From positions 1-64,000 of the forward strand of contig NZ_CACXNW010000001.1 in assembly GCF_902769175.1 (NCBI RefSeq): DNA of 64,000 nucleotides, written 5' to 3'. Positions 48,126 through 59,123 of this stretch are shown here, in pieces. The notes beneath the pieces were generated by a model that saw nothing but the letters and a program-made list of their open reading frames with translations, ran no database searches and was not told the DNA's origin. This stretch comes from an uncultured Methanobrevibacter sp. Lineage in GTDB: Archaea; Methanobacteriota; Methanobacteria; Methanobacteriales; Methanobacteriaceae. How positions within the stretch are numbered: position 1 is the first letter of the stretch; the number at the start of each line of letters is the position of its first letter. Position numbers and translations under genes: made by a program.

Positions 48126-51100
48126 GTTTATAATGGTCCATTTTATGTAGCTGAAGATGGGGATGACAGCAATAGCGGTGATGAGGAGCATCCATTTGCA
48201 AGCATCGCAGCAGCTATTATAGCAGCTAACCAAACCAATGTAGTTCCTGTAATTTACATCAAGGAAGGAACCTACAAGGAAAATTATTTAAACATCACCA
48301 AGCCAATGAACATTACAGGATTGGGTAATGTTACTATTGATGGTGAAAATAAAAATGACATATTAAACATTTCCGGAACTAATGTAAACATTTCCAATAT
48401 TAATTTTGTAAATGGTAACAGTTCTTCTAATGGTGGTGCAATTTCTTGGTATGGTCAAAATGGTCGATTAAGCAATTCTACATTTATAAACAATACTGCT
48501 GCCATTTATGGTGGAGCGATTTATAATAACGGACGTAATTTAACCTTATCCAACAATACCATTAAAGATTGTGACGCAAGCATGGGAAGAAGCATTTACA
48601 ATATGGGATCCCTCAATGGAACAACTTTAATATTAATGGACAATCAAACTGTAGTTGTTCCAGAAGGTCAAACCAGTGTCGATGTTAGCGTAAAATTAGT
48701 TGATGATAACGGCAACTCAATTGCAGGAGGGTATGTAAATCTTACTTTGAATGCTCTTAAAGTCGCTTCTATGGTAAACCTTACAGATGATTTGGTTTTA
48801 AGCGTTACTACTCCAGGAATTGGTGAATACCTTGTTAACGGAAGTTATAAAACAGATCGTTATACCTATTATGACTATAATAATTACACTGTCCAAACTG
48901 GTCTTTTAACTTTCTTGAGCGAACCTTACTATGGCCCTTATTATGTTTCAGAGGATGGGGATGACAATAATGACGGTTCCCAAAATCATCCATTTGCAAC
49001 TATTGAGCAAGCCATAAAGGCTGCTTCCCAAAATGATGTTGTTCCTGCAATATACATCAATGAAGGTGTTTACAATGAAAGCAACTTGAACATTACAAAA
49101 CCAATGAACATAACAGGTTTAGGTGATGTTACAATAAATGCAAACAATTCCGGATATATATTTGATGTTAATGGAACTGATGTAAACATTTCCAATATTG
49201 GATTTGCAAATGCAAATAAAGTCGGTAGCGGCGCTGCTGTAAGCTGGAGTGGAGCCAACGGTAGTTTAACAAATGCAACATTTGTAAACAACTCTGCAGC
49301 TGTAAATGGTGGTGCTGTATATTGGACTGGCCAAAACGGTACTTTAGTAAACTCTACATTCATCAACAACACTGCAGGAGACAGAGGTGGAGCATTGACT
49401 TATGTAGGTAATCTCAATGTCACCAATAATACATTCATCAACAACTCTGCAGTAAATGAAGGGGGAGCAATATTTACCAATAAGACCGGACCTGTTGATA
49501 TGGCTAATTCTACATTTATCAACAACTCAGGTAGATTAGGTGGAGCAATCTTTGTAGACTATAACAATGTGTTTGCTGAAAACCTATACAACAACAGCCA
49601 ATTCAATATTTTAGACAGCAGCTTCATAAACAACACTGCTCAAGCTGGTGGTGCAGTTGTATTGTATGCCTCTAACAGCACAGTCTCCAACAGCATTTTC
49701 ATAGGAAACAATGCTACCCGCTATGGTGACGGTGCATTAAGTTCAGGTGGTCAAAACAATACTATTATAAACAACACTTTCATAAACAACACTGCTCACA
49801 TATATGCTGGTGCAGTAGGTTCAAACGGATCTCAAATCATAAACAACAGATTTATCAATAACTCTGCTTACCATGGTAGAGCTATTTTAACAGTAAACGA
49901 TACAATCATCAACAACACATACATTGGCAACAATGCTACAGTGGGAAAATCTATTGTATTCTTGGACAACTATAATCTAACCAACTATACATGCAACTGT
50001 AGTCTTGATGGCTATGAATGCTGTGGTGAAGACTGTCACTGTCAAGATGAGAACTTTACAGGAATCTGCAATTGTACAGATCATGTGATTGCTACAAATT
50101 ACACTGTATTGATAAACAATACATTACCTGAAGGTTCTGTATATGTTTACAATGGCGATGAGCTTAATGTAACCCTAAACTATAATGGACATTACTTTGT
50201 ATCTCCATTGAATGGTGAAATCCTCTTCAGTGAAGGATATTGTATTGAAATGAACAATTCAATGCCTTGGGAAATCAATGGTACTACAGGTATTGCAATC
50301 CATAATTTAACATATGTCAGAAACAGCTTAGATGGCTCATATGTTGGAGATTACATTAAGGTTGCCATACTCTTAAAAGAGCAACTTACTTTCTGGAACA
50401 TCAAGGAATTAATATTTGAATTCACTGACAAGGATTACAGAAACAGTGAAAACCCAGATGTCCAATACATTATAGATGTTGTAAATGATCCAACCACTGT
50501 TCTTAATGATGGTGACAATTGGATTAACGGTACATGGTATTGTGGTATTTTCTATACATTCATCCATCCTACAACCAGACAAAATCTCATATTGGTCAAT
50601 GGTTGCGGAGACTTCCCACTTCCAGACTTTGAACCTCATAAGGTAGCTAACGTCACGCGTGGAGAAGACGGAGATTATATCAACTATACCATTACAGTAA
50701 CAAATACTGGCCCTATTTGGCTACACAATGTAACTGTTAACGATATTCCTGAACATGGCTACATAAAATATGTAAATTGGACAAATTCCAAATTCAATGG
50801 AACTGATGAGGCTTGGATAAAGGACAATGATAGTTTGGTTTGGTACCTTGACAGACCTTTAAAGCCAAATGAAACAGCTACATTCAATGTGATTTTCCGC
50901 ATTGCCTCTCCTTACTCTCCTGAAGATGTCATTGAAACAAATACCATCAATGTAACTACATATGAAGTTCCTTATAAGTTGGATTCAGTTGATGTTATTA
51001 TCAATGCATTTAATTTAGGAATCAAGAAAATTACTTTAGATACCAATGTAACTATTGGTGATGAAGTGAAATGGCTTTTAACCGTAACAAATTATGGTAA

Positions 51101-51821
51101 TTCCTCTGTTGACCCTGTTTTCATAGATGATACCTTCGGATATTTCCCATTAATTAATTGGTATTCTGTTGATAATTATAATTGGACCAGAACTAGCACT
51201 TACACTTGGAAATTAGATGGTCCTTTAGCAGGAGGTGCTTCTGCAGGTATTATTCTTGTCTATAATGCTACCAATGCTGGTACTATGATAAGCAATACTG
51301 CAGTTGTCCATTCAGATGTTGGTCCTGTCAATATGTCCACAAATTATACCAATGTTTCCGGTTGGTCTTTACAAATCAAGAAAGACACATTGGATGCAAA
51401 TGTATCTGTTGGCGATCAAGTAAAATTCCTTATTACTGTAACCAATACGGGAGAAGGTCCATGTAATAATGTTTATATGACAAACAGTCACAGATGCGTT
51501 CCGCAGAAGAAAATAGGAGAAGGGCCATGTAATAATGTTTATATAGAAGATAGCGGCTATAACAGTTATGCATTAACTTACCTTAATTGGTATAATGCAG
51601 GATATTATAATTGGACCAAGACAAGCAGCGGCACATGGAAGTTGAATGGTCCATTGCCTGGTGGTGCTTCTGAGGGTATTGTTTTAGTATTCAATGCTAC
51701 TAATCCATACACAATGGCATCTAACACTGCTTATGTTCATTCTGATTACGGAGGCTCCAACAGTTCAACTAACTTTACCAACATTTCAGGTTATTCTTTA
51801 CAATTCAAAAAGTTACTTTAG
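48126..51821 (+). CDS. adhesin piece 4: beta-helix end and first DUF11 repeats
   Basis: In frame with piece 3; the first internal ATG is 48306. Two more 'GPYYVSEDGDD' modules and many 'FINNTAxxxGGA' coils are followed by a Cys-rich stretch (CNCSLDGYECCGEDCHCQDE, about 49.99-50.05 kb) that is unlike the rest. From 50.6 kb DUF11-type repeats begin (DYINYTITVTNTGP). A 66-bp in-frame duplication with foreign filler lies at 51450-51544. It ends at an A5 frameshift (51807-51811). Confidence 0.7.
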   Translation, partial: VYNGPFYVAEDGDDSNSGDEEHPFASIAAAIIAANQTNVVPVIYIKEGTYKENYLNITKPMNITGLGNVTIDGENKNDILNISGTNVNISNINFVNGNSSSNGGAISWYGQNGRLSNSTFINNTAAIYGGAIYNNGRNLTLSNNTIKDCDASMGRSIYNMGSLNGTTLILMDNQTVVVPEGQTSVDVSVKLVDDNGNSIAGGYVNLTLNALKVASMVNLTDDLVLSVTTPGIGEYLVNGSYKTDRYTYYDYNNYTVQTGLLTFLSEPYYGPYYVSEDGDDNNDGSQNHPFATIEQAIKAASQNDVVPAIYINEGVYNESNLNITKPMNITGLGDVTINANNSGYIFDVNGTDVNISNIGFANANKVGSGAAVSWSGANGSLTNATFVNNSAAVNGGAVYWTGQNGTLVNSTFINNTAGDRGGALTYVGNLNVTNNTFINNSAVNEGGAIFTNKTGPVDMANSTFINNSGRLGGAIFVDYNNVFAENLYNNSQFNILDSSFINNTAQAGGAVVLYASNSTVSNSIFIGNNATRYGDGALSSGGQNNTIINNTFINNTAHIYAGAVGSNGSQIINNRFINNSAYHGRAILTVNDTIINNTYIGNNATVGKSIVFLDNYNLTNYTCNCSLDGYECCGEDCHCQDENFTGICNCTDHVIATNYTVLINNTLPEGSVYVYNGDELNVTLNYNGHYFVSPLNGEILFSEGYCIEMNNSMPWEINGTTGIAIHNLTYVRNSLDGSYVGDYIKVAILLKEQLTFWNIKELIFEFTDKDYRNSENPDVQYIIDVVNDPTTVLNDGDNWINGTWYCGIFYTFIHPTTRQNLILVNGCGDFPLPDFEPHKVANVTRGEDGDYINYTITVTNTGPIWLHNVTVNDIPEHGYIKYVNWTNSKFNGTDEAWIKDNDSLVWYLDRPLKPNETATFNVIFRIASPYSPEDVIETNTINVTTYEVPYKLDSVDVIINAFNLGIKKITLDTNVTIGDEVKWLLTVTNYGNSSVDPVFIDDTFGYFPLINWYSVDNYNWTRTSTYTWKLDGPLAGGASAGIILVYNATNAGTMISNTAVVHSDVGPVNMSTNYTNVSGWSLQIKKDTLDANVSVGDQVKFLITVTNTGEGPCNNVYMTNSHRCVPQKKIGEGPCNNVYIEDSGYNSYALTYLNWYNAGYYNWTKTSSGTWKLNGPLPGGASEGIVLVFNATNPYTMASNTAYVHSDYGGSNSSTNFTNISGYSLQFKKLL
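51450..51544. repeat. 29-bp direct repeat flanking 37 unrelated bases
   Basis: GGAGAAGG(T/G)CCATGTAATAATG... occupies 51450-51478 and 51516-51544 (one mismatch). The 37 bases between them encode MTNSHRCVPQKKI-like residues that fit no DUF11 repeat and are more GC-rich than the gene. The frame is kept (66-bp period). Confidence 0.7.
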
Positions 51822-54800
51822 ATACAAATGTATCTGTTGGTGATGAAGTAAAATTCCTCATTACAGTTACAAATACAGGTAACGGTAGTTGTAATGCGGT
51901 TTGTATTGAAGATGGAAATTATAATGGCGGTGCATTAAGCTATCTTAATTGGTATAATTCTGGATATTATAATTGGACCAAGACAGGCTCCAGCACATGG
52001 AAGTTGAATGGTCCATTGCCTGGTGGTGCTTCTGCAAGTATTGTTGTAGTATTTAATGCTACTAGTCCATACATAAATGCATATAACACTGCTTATGTCC
52101 ATGCTAATGGCGGCGGTTCAAACAGTTCAACTAACTTTACCAACATTTCAGGCTGGTCTTTACAAGTTCAAAAAATCAGTTTAGATCCAGTAGTTGAATT
52201 AGGCGACACTGTTAGATTCCTCATTATTGCATCAAACACAGGAAACAGTTCTGTAGATCCGGTATACATTGAAGAAAGTTTCTCTAGCAATCATCTTGAA
52301 ATCATAAGCTGGGAAAATATGGGAGATCGTACCTGGACAAGAACAGGTTCCACACAATGGAAGCTAAATGGTCCATTGGCTTCTCAATCCTCTGCATCAT
52401 TTATGGTGACATTTAGGACAAAACAAGTTGGTGTAATGTTAAATACTGCTTATGTACATTCAAATACTGGAGGCAGCAATCAGTCTACCAATTTCACAAA
52501 TGTGACTGATTATCAAACATATACCTATAAGTTTGTCAATGGTTCAAGCATTGTAACAGTAGGGGATCAAGTAATCTTTGGAATTGTTGTTTCTACTGCA
52601 ACTATTGGTCCAAATCCTAAAAACATATCTGGAATATTTATAGAGGATACAATTCCTGATGGTTTAGTATATGACAGCTATACTTCATTTAGAGGAAATT
52701 GGTCTCATTCAGTCAGTGATGATGGAAGGCATAGATGGACTTTAGATGGAGATTTGCTAAGTGGAAATTATGTTCAAATATTAGTGGTATGTAATGCAAG
52801 CAAGGTAGGTAACTTCACTAACTTTGCTACAGGTGGAAGCAGTGATACCAACAATACCACTGCAAATGCTTCAGTGCTTGTACAAGGATTAATCATTGAA
52901 AAGATTACCAATAATGTCACTGTGGCTCCTGGTGAAAATGTAGAGTTCACTATCCGTGTAATGAATTCCGGAAACACTACATTGAATTATGTATTTGTTG
53001 TAGAAAAACCTTCTGAAGGTTTAGTCTATATAGATTATGCCAACAAGACAGGCAATTGGACATATGATGGCATTGACAAATGGACTCTTGCAGGTGGCTT
53101 AGATGCAAATGAAACTGCAGAATTTATAGTAATCTATAATGCTACTAAAATAGGTAACTTGACCAATGTGATCGTTGTCGGCTCCAATGAAACCAAAAAT
53201 CAAACTGCAAACAATACAACAACTGTTCTTGCTCCTGGAATGGAAGTAATAAAAATCACCAACAACCAAACAGTCAAATATGGTGAAACAGTTGAATTTA
53301 CAATTGTAGTTAGAAATACTGGTGAAACCAATCTTACAGATGTATTTGTTGAAGAAAGACCTTCTGAAGGATTGGTATATCTTGACTATGTGAACAAGAC
53401 AGGCAATTGGAATAAGGATGGTGGCATATGGACTCTTGCAGGTAATTTAGAGCTTGGCGGAACTGCTGAATTTACAGTAATCTATAATGCTACCAAAACA
53501 GGTAACTTAACTAACCTTATCGTTGCAGGTTCCAACCAAACTGAAAACCAAACTGCAGACAACAACACTACTGTCATTTCAAACCCTGGCTTAACTGTAG
53601 AAAAATTAATTATCGGAAATCAAACTGTTAAAGTAGGAGAAACTGTTGGATTCACTATTGTAGTAACAAATATCGGTGATCAAGATTTAACTGGCGTATT
53701 TGTTGAAGAGCAAATTCCTGAAGGATTAGTCTATCTTGACTATGTAAACAAGACTGGCTCTTGGGATAAGGAAGGAAATAAATGGACTCTTGCAGGCAAT
53801 TTAGAGTATGGCGGAACTGCTGAATTGGTAATTATTTTCAATACCACTGAGGTAGGAAACCTAACCAATATAGTTGTAGCAGGTTCTGATGATACTCCTA
53901 ACGAAACTGCAAACAACACTACAACAGTAATCAACCCAAGCTTGACAGTTGTAAAGGTTTCAAATAATGTCACTGTCAAAAAAGGAGAAAAGGTTGAGTT
54001 TGTCATCATAGTTACAAATAATGGTGATGAGGACTTAACTGGCGTATTCGTGAAAGAAGAGATTCCAGATGGATTAGCTTACTCTAGCTTCATATCCGAA
54101 TCTGGCAAATGGTTCTTTAATGGAGCAGATATGTGGATTTACGATGGAACTTTAGCTGCTGGCGAATCATCTAACCTCACAATAATCTTTGATACTGAAA
54201 AAGCTGGAAACCTTACCAATGTAGTTGTTGCAGGATCTGATGAAACTCCTAACGAAACTGCAAACAACACTACTGAAGTAACTAATCCAAACTTAACAGT
54301 AAGCAAATATGCAAACAATGGAACAGTTTACGCAGGTAACCTTACTGAATACACAATCGTTGTAAACAATACAGGTGAATGTGACCTTACAGGCGTATTT
54401 GTTGAAGAGCAAGCTCCTGACGGATTGGTCTATGTTGACTTTGTTGATGAAAGCAACAAGTGGACATATGATGAAGAGACCCATGTATTTACTTACAATG
54501 GCGTTTTAGTTCCTGGAGAAGTAGTCCAATTTGTTGTAATATTCAATACTACAAAATCTGGAAACTACACCAATGTAGTTACATACGGTTCAGACCAAAC
54601 TGAAAACAGCACAAATGAAAGTGGAAACATGTCTGTTGTTTTCACTCCAGATATGGAAGTTGTAAAAATAGCAAATGATGAAGTCGTTTACGTTGGAAAC
54701 ATTACCAGCTACACAATTCAAGTAACTAACACTGGTGACTGTGACCTTACAAATGTATTTGTTGAGGAACAAGCTCCTGAAGGATTAGTTTACATTGATT

Positions 54801-55798
54801 ATGTAAACAGAACCGGTACTTGGGATAAACATGGCAATAAGTGGACTTATGTTGGTGCTTTGGCTCCTGGTAAATCTGCTTCATTTGTTGTGATTTATAA
54901 CACTACCAAGTCTATGAACATTGACAATGTGGTTATTGCTGGCTCTAATGAAACCGGTAACGAAACTACTAACAATAACACTACTGATGTATTCAGTCCT
55001 GATTTCGAAGTTGTTAAAATTGCTAATGATGAAGTCGTCTATGTTGGAAACATTACCAGCTACACTATTGAGGTAACCAATACTGGTGACTGTGATCTTA
55101 CAAGAGTATTTGTTGAAGAGCAAGCTCCTGAAGGTCTTGTATATGTTGATTATGTAGAAATAGTTGGCAGCTGGGATAAACAGGGCAATAAGTGGACTTA
55201 TGAAGGTACTTTAGCTCCTGGTGATTCAGTAGCATTTGTTGTGATTTATAACACTACCAAGTCTATGAATATTGATAATGTGGTTATTGCTGGTTCTAAT
55301 GAAACTGGTAATGAAACTACCAATAACAATACTACTAATGTATATAGTCCTGATTTCGAAGTTGTTAAAGTTGCTAATGATGAGGTTGTCTATGCAGGTA
55401 ACATTACAAGTTACACTATTGAAGTAACTAATACTGGTGATTGTGATCTTACAAATGTATTTGTTGAAGAGCAAGCTCCTGAAGGATTAATCTATATTGA
55501 TTATGTAAACAGAACCGGTACTTGGGATAAGGAAGGAGACAAATGGACTTATGTTGGTGCTTTAGCTCCTGGCAAATCTGCTTCATTTGTTGTAATCTAT
55601 AACACAACCAAATCCATGAACATTGACAATGTGGTTATTGCTGGCTCTAATGAAACCGGTAACGAAACTACCAATAACAATACTACTAATGTATACAGTC
55701 CTAAATTCGATATTGTTAAAGTGGCAAGCGATGAAGTTGTATATGCTGGTAACACTACCAGTTACACTATTGAAGTAACCAATTATATTATGGGGTGA
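51812..55798 (+). CDS. adhesin piece 5: DUF11 repeats 4-15
   Basis: It continues piece 4 as VTLDTNVSVGDEVKFLITVTN; the first internal ATG is 52004. About a dozen DUF11 repeats follow, the later ones of 117 residues and almost identical (EVVKIANDEVVY, TSYTIEVTNTGDCDLT, FVEEQAPEGLVY). It ends where 39 unrelated bases are inserted after EVTN (55784-55822). Confidence 0.7.
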   Translation, partial: VTLDTNVSVGDEVKFLITVTNTGNGSCNAVCIEDGNYNGGALSYLNWYNSGYYNWTKTGSSTWKLNGPLPGGASASIVVVFNATSPYINAYNTAYVHANGGGSNSSTNFTNISGWSLQVQKISLDPVVELGDTVRFLIIASNTGNSSVDPVYIEESFSSNHLEIISWENMGDRTWTRTGSTQWKLNGPLASQSSASFMVTFRTKQVGVMLNTAYVHSNTGGSNQSTNFTNVTDYQTYTYKFVNGSSIVTVGDQVIFGIVVSTATIGPNPKNISGIFIEDTIPDGLVYDSYTSFRGNWSHSVSDDGRHRWTLDGDLLSGNYVQILVVCNASKVGNFTNFATGGSSDTNNTTANASVLVQGLIIEKITNNVTVAPGENVEFTIRVMNSGNTTLNYVFVVEKPSEGLVYIDYANKTGNWTYDGIDKWTLAGGLDANETAEFIVIYNATKIGNLTNVIVVGSNETKNQTANNTTTVLAPGMEVIKITNNQTVKYGETVEFTIVVRNTGETNLTDVFVEERPSEGLVYLDYVNKTGNWNKDGGIWTLAGNLELGGTAEFTVIYNATKTGNLTNLIVAGSNQTENQTADNNTTVISNPGLTVEKLIIGNQTVKVGETVGFTIVVTNIGDQDLTGVFVEEQIPEGLVYLDYVNKTGSWDKEGNKWTLAGNLEYGGTAELVIIFNTTEVGNLTNIVVAGSDDTPNETANNTTTVINPSLTVVKVSNNVTVKKGEKVEFVIIVTNNGDEDLTGVFVKEEIPDGLAYSSFISESGKWFFNGADMWIYDGTLAAGESSNLTIIFDTEKAGNLTNVVVAGSDETPNETANNTTEVTNPNLTVSKYANNGTVYAGNLTEYTIVVNNTGECDLTGVFVEEQAPDGLVYVDFVDESNKWTYDEETHVFTYNGVLVPGEVVQFVVIFNTTKSGNYTNVVTYGSDQTENSTNESGNMSVVFTPDMEVVKIANDEVVYVGNITSYTIQVTNTGDCDLTNVFVEEQAPEGLVYIDYVNRTGTWDKHGNKWTYVGALAPGKSASFVVIYNTTKSMNIDNVVIAGSNETGNETTNNNTTDVFSPDFEVVKIANDEVVYVGNITSYTIEVTNTGDCDLTRVFVEEQAPEGLVYVDYVEIVGSWDKQGNKWTYEGTLAPGDSVAFVVIYNTTKSMNIDNVVIAGSNETGNETTNNNTTNVYSPDFEVVKVANDEVVYAGNITSYTIEVTNTGDCDLTNVFVEEQAPEGLIYIDYVNRTGTWDKEGDKWTYVGALAPGKSASFVVIYNTTKSMNIDNVVIAGSNETGNETTNNNTTNVYSPKFDIVKVASDEVVYAGNTTSYTIEVTNYIMG

Positions 55799-58610
55799 TA
55801 TAGTATGAAAGAATACACTTTTCTACCAGTTACACTATTGAAGTAACCAATACTGGTGACTGTGACCTTACTGGAATCTTTGTTGAAGAGCAAGCTCCTG
55901 AAGGATTAGTATATGTAGGCTATGTTAACACTACTGGCAGCTGGGATAAGGAAGGAGACAAATGGACTTATGTTGGTACTTTAGCTCCTGGTGATTCAGT
56001 AGCATTTGAAGTAATCTATAATACAACCAAGTCTATGAATATTGACAATGTGGTTATTGCTGGTTCTAATGAAACTGGTAACGAAACTACCATAATAATA
56101 CTACTGATGTATTCAGTCCTGATTTCGAAGTTGTTAAAATTGCTAATGATGAAGTCGTTTACGTTGGAAACATTACCAGTTACACTATTGAGGTAACCAA
56201 TACTGGTGATTGTGATCTTACAAACGTATTTGTTGAAGAGCAAGCTCCTGAAGGATTAGTTTACATTGATTATGTAGATAGAGTTGGCGCATGGGATAAA
56301 CATGCCAATAAGTGGACTTATAGAGGTACTTTAGCTCCTGGCAAATCTGTTTCATTTGTTGTGATTTATAATACAACCAAGTCTATGAATATTGACAATA
56401 TGGTTATTGCTGGTACTAATGAAACCGGTAACGAAACTACTAACAATAATACTACTGATGTATACAGTCCTAAGTTTGATATTGTTAAAGTAGCAAGTGA
56501 TGAAGTTGTTTATGCTGGTAATACTACAAGTCACACTATTGAAGTAACTAACACTGGTGATTGTGATCTTACTGGAATCTTTGTTGAAGAGCAAGCTCCT
56601 GAAGGATTAGTATATGTAGGCTATGTTAACACTACTGGCAGTTGGGATAAGGAAGGTAATGTATGGACTTATGTTGATACTTTAGCTCCTGGTGATTCAG
56701 TAGCATTTGAAGTAATCTATAACACAACTAAATCCATGAACATTGATAACGTTGTTGTTGCTGGTTCTAATGAAACCGGTAATGAAACTACTAACAATAA
56801 CACTACTAATGTATACACTCCTAAATTCGAGATTATCAAAATTGCAAATGAAATTGTCGTTTATGCTGGTAACACTACCAGTTACACTATTGAGGTAACC
56901 AATACTGGTGACTGTGATCTTACTGGAATCTTCGTTGAGGAACAAGCTCCTGAAGGATTAATTTACGTAGGCTATGTCAACACTACTGGCAGTTGGAATA
57001 AGGAAGGGGACAAATGGACTTATGTTGATACTTTAGCTCCTGAAGAAACTGTTTCATTCACTGTGATTTATAATACTACCAAATCCATGAATATTGATAA
57101 CGTTGTTGTTGCTGGTTCTAATGAAACTGGTAACGAAACTACCAATAATAATACTACTGATGTATTCAGTCCTGATTTCGAAGTTGTTAAAGTAGCTAGT
57201 GATGAGATCGTTTACGCTGGAAACACTACCAGTTACACTATTAAAGTAACTAATACTGGTGATTGTGATCTTACTGGTGTATTTGTAGAAGAGCAAGCTC
57301 CTGAAGGATTAGTATATGTTGGTTATGTCAACAAGACTGGTACTTGGGAGAAAGAAGGCAATAAGTGGACTTATGTCGGTTCTTTATCTGCTGGTGAAAC
57401 TGTAGCATTTGAAGTAATCTATAACACAACCAAGTCCATGAATATTGATAACGTTGTTGTTGCAGGTACTGATATTACTGGTAATGAAACTGCTAATAAC
57501 AATACTACTAATGTATACACTCCTAAGTTTGATATTGTTAAAGTAGCTAGTGATGAGATCGTTTATGCTGGTAATACTACAAGTTACACTATTGAGGTAA
57601 CTAACACTGGTGATTGTGATCTTACTGGAATCTTTGTTGAAGAGCAAGCTCCAGAAGGATTAATTTACGTAGGCTATGTCAACACTACTGGCAGTTGGGA
57701 TAAGGAAGGAGATAAATGGACTTATGTTGGTACTTTATCTGCTGGTGATTCAGTAGCATTTGAAGTAATCTATAACACAACCGTATCCATGAACATTGAT
57801 AACGTTGTTGTTGCTGGTTCTAATGAGACTGGTAATGAAACAACCAATAATAACACTACTAATGTATACACTCCTAAATTCGATATTGTCAAAGTGGCAA
57901 GCGATGAGATCGTTTATGCTGGTAACACTACTAGTTACACTATTGAGGTAACTAACACTGGTGATTGTGATCTTACTGGAATCTTTGTTGAAGAGCAAGC
58001 TCCTGAAGGTCTTGTATATGTTGGTTATGTGGACAGAATTGGCAGCTGGGACAATGAAGGTAATGTATGGACTTATGTCGGTACTTTAGCTCCTGGTGAA
58101 TCTGGTTCATTCGTAGTAATCTATAACACTACCAAGTCCATGAACATTGATAACATTGTTGTTGCAGGTACTGATATTACTGGCAATGAAACTGCTAACA
58201 ATAACACTACAAACGTATACAGTCCTAAATTCGAAATTGTCAAAGTAGCAAGCGGAGATGTTGTCTATGTTGGAAATGTAACCTCATACACTATCCGTGT
58301 AACAAACACTGGTGACTGTGACCTTACTGGAATATTTGTAGAAGAAAAGATTCCTGACGGAACCATTTACTTAAGATACACAAATAAAACAGGTGAATGG
58401 TCATTTGATGGTGAAAACAAATGGACTTTAGTAGGCAGCCTTGCTCCAGGTGAAAATGCAGAATTTGAAATATTCTTCAATACAACCAAATCCTGTAATA
58501 TTGACAACGTAGTTGTTGCTGGTTCTGATGAAACCGGTAACGAAACTGCCTACAATAATACAACTAATGTTTACAGCCCAAGCTTAAAAGTAGAAAAGAT
58601 CGCTTTAAAC
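54640..58610 (+). repeat. array of about eleven near-identical 351-bp DUF11 units
   Basis: Starts of successive units (EVVK/DIVK codons) fall near 54653, 55005 and 55356 and go on to about 58240, a period of about 351 bp (117 codons). Nucleotide identity is high enough that long stretches such as AACATTGACAATGTGGTTAT recur unchanged. Two versions alternate (DFEVVKIANDEVVY and KFDIVKVASDEVVY), a sign of block-wise duplication or gene conversion. Confidence 0.85.
55755..55851. repeat. 29-bp direct repeat flanking 39 unrelated bases
   Basis: CTACCAGTTACACTATTGAA... occupies 55755-55783 and, exactly repeated, 55823-55851. The 39 bases between (from 55784) contain GGGGTGATATAGTATG, which looks like the ribosome binding site and start of an unrelated gene. 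The 68-bp period breaks the frame. Confidence 0.75.
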
Positions 58611-59123
58611 AAAACAGTATACTCCGGACAAAAAACACAATTCATAATTCGTGTAACCAATACTGGAGACTGTGGTCTTACTGGTGTTTATGTCATTGAA
58701 AAATCATTCCCAGGTCTTAAATATGCAAGCTATATTGCTAATGGTAAATGGTCATTTGATGGCGTAAATAAATGGACCTACAAAGGAACCTTAGGCATTG
58801 GTGAATCTGCTGAATTTAGAGTAATATTTGACACTGATAAAGTCGGCAACTTTACCAACACTGTTGAAGCAGGATCAAATGAAACAGGTTCAGATGAAGC
58901 TGTTAACTCAACTGAAGTAATTAAGAAACCTGTTCCTCCTGTAAAACCAGATTATAATGGTTCTGACATGTCTGATCTTGGATATGATGAATCCCATGGT
59001 TCTAATGGCAAAGGTGTAAACGCAAGTGATTTATCTGACATAAAAGCAGGTAATCCATTATTCGCTTTACTAGTTGTATTGGCAATTTTAGGATTAGTTC
59101 CTTTTGGAAGAAAAAGAGAATAA
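56092..59123 (+). CDS. adhesin piece 6: DUF11 repeats and C-terminal membrane anchor
   Basis: Open from a one-base deletion at about 56090 to the true end of the gene; the first internal ATG is 56361, with no ribosome binding site. It carries the last DUF11 repeats, two less similar ones (TIRVTNTGDCDLTGIFVEEK and FIIRVTNTGDCGLTGVY), a Pro-rich linker (KKPVPPVKPDYNGSD) and the anchor helix with tail GRKRE at 59046-59120. This is the expected C-terminus of Methanobrevibacter adhesin-like proteins. Confidence 0.75.

Larger units (their letters stand above)
45384..59123 (+). pseudogene. giant adhesin-like surface protein (beta-helix + DUF11 repeats), multiply interrupted
   Basis: One gene of about 13.7 kb (roughly 4,570 residues) is the simplest reading. 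It starts at ATG 45384 behind TAGGAGGAGA and has a 27-residue signal peptide (MLKEYRKKIFIIALLLFL...SAVSA). Then come an acidic Ser/Thr stretch, beta-helix coils with repeated GPFYVAxxGDD / HPFATIEQAIKAA modules to about 50.1 kb, and some 23 DUF11-type repeats to 58.9 kb. The end is a membrane anchor with charged tail (FALLVVLAILGLVPFGRKRE). Only the last piece has the anchor and only the first the signal. Lesions: frameshifts at 45772-45778, 46712-46719 (A8), 51807-51811 (A5) and 56090; TAA at 48123; a 39-base insert at 55784. It is a cell-surface binding protein if expressed whole. Confidence 0.72.

Noticed and set aside
51450-55851. The 29-bp repeats with 37-39-bp fillers as CRISPR repeat-spacer units
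   Set aside because: Repeat and spacer lengths fit by coincidence, but each repeat is host adhesin sequence, the two sites have different repeats, and each has only two copies.
54293-57998. Repeated minus-strand frames of about 80 codons (MLFNKYxxKITITSI...) across the DUF11 array
   Set aside because: They recur once per 351-bp unit because the plus-strand repeats do; they are shadows, not genes.
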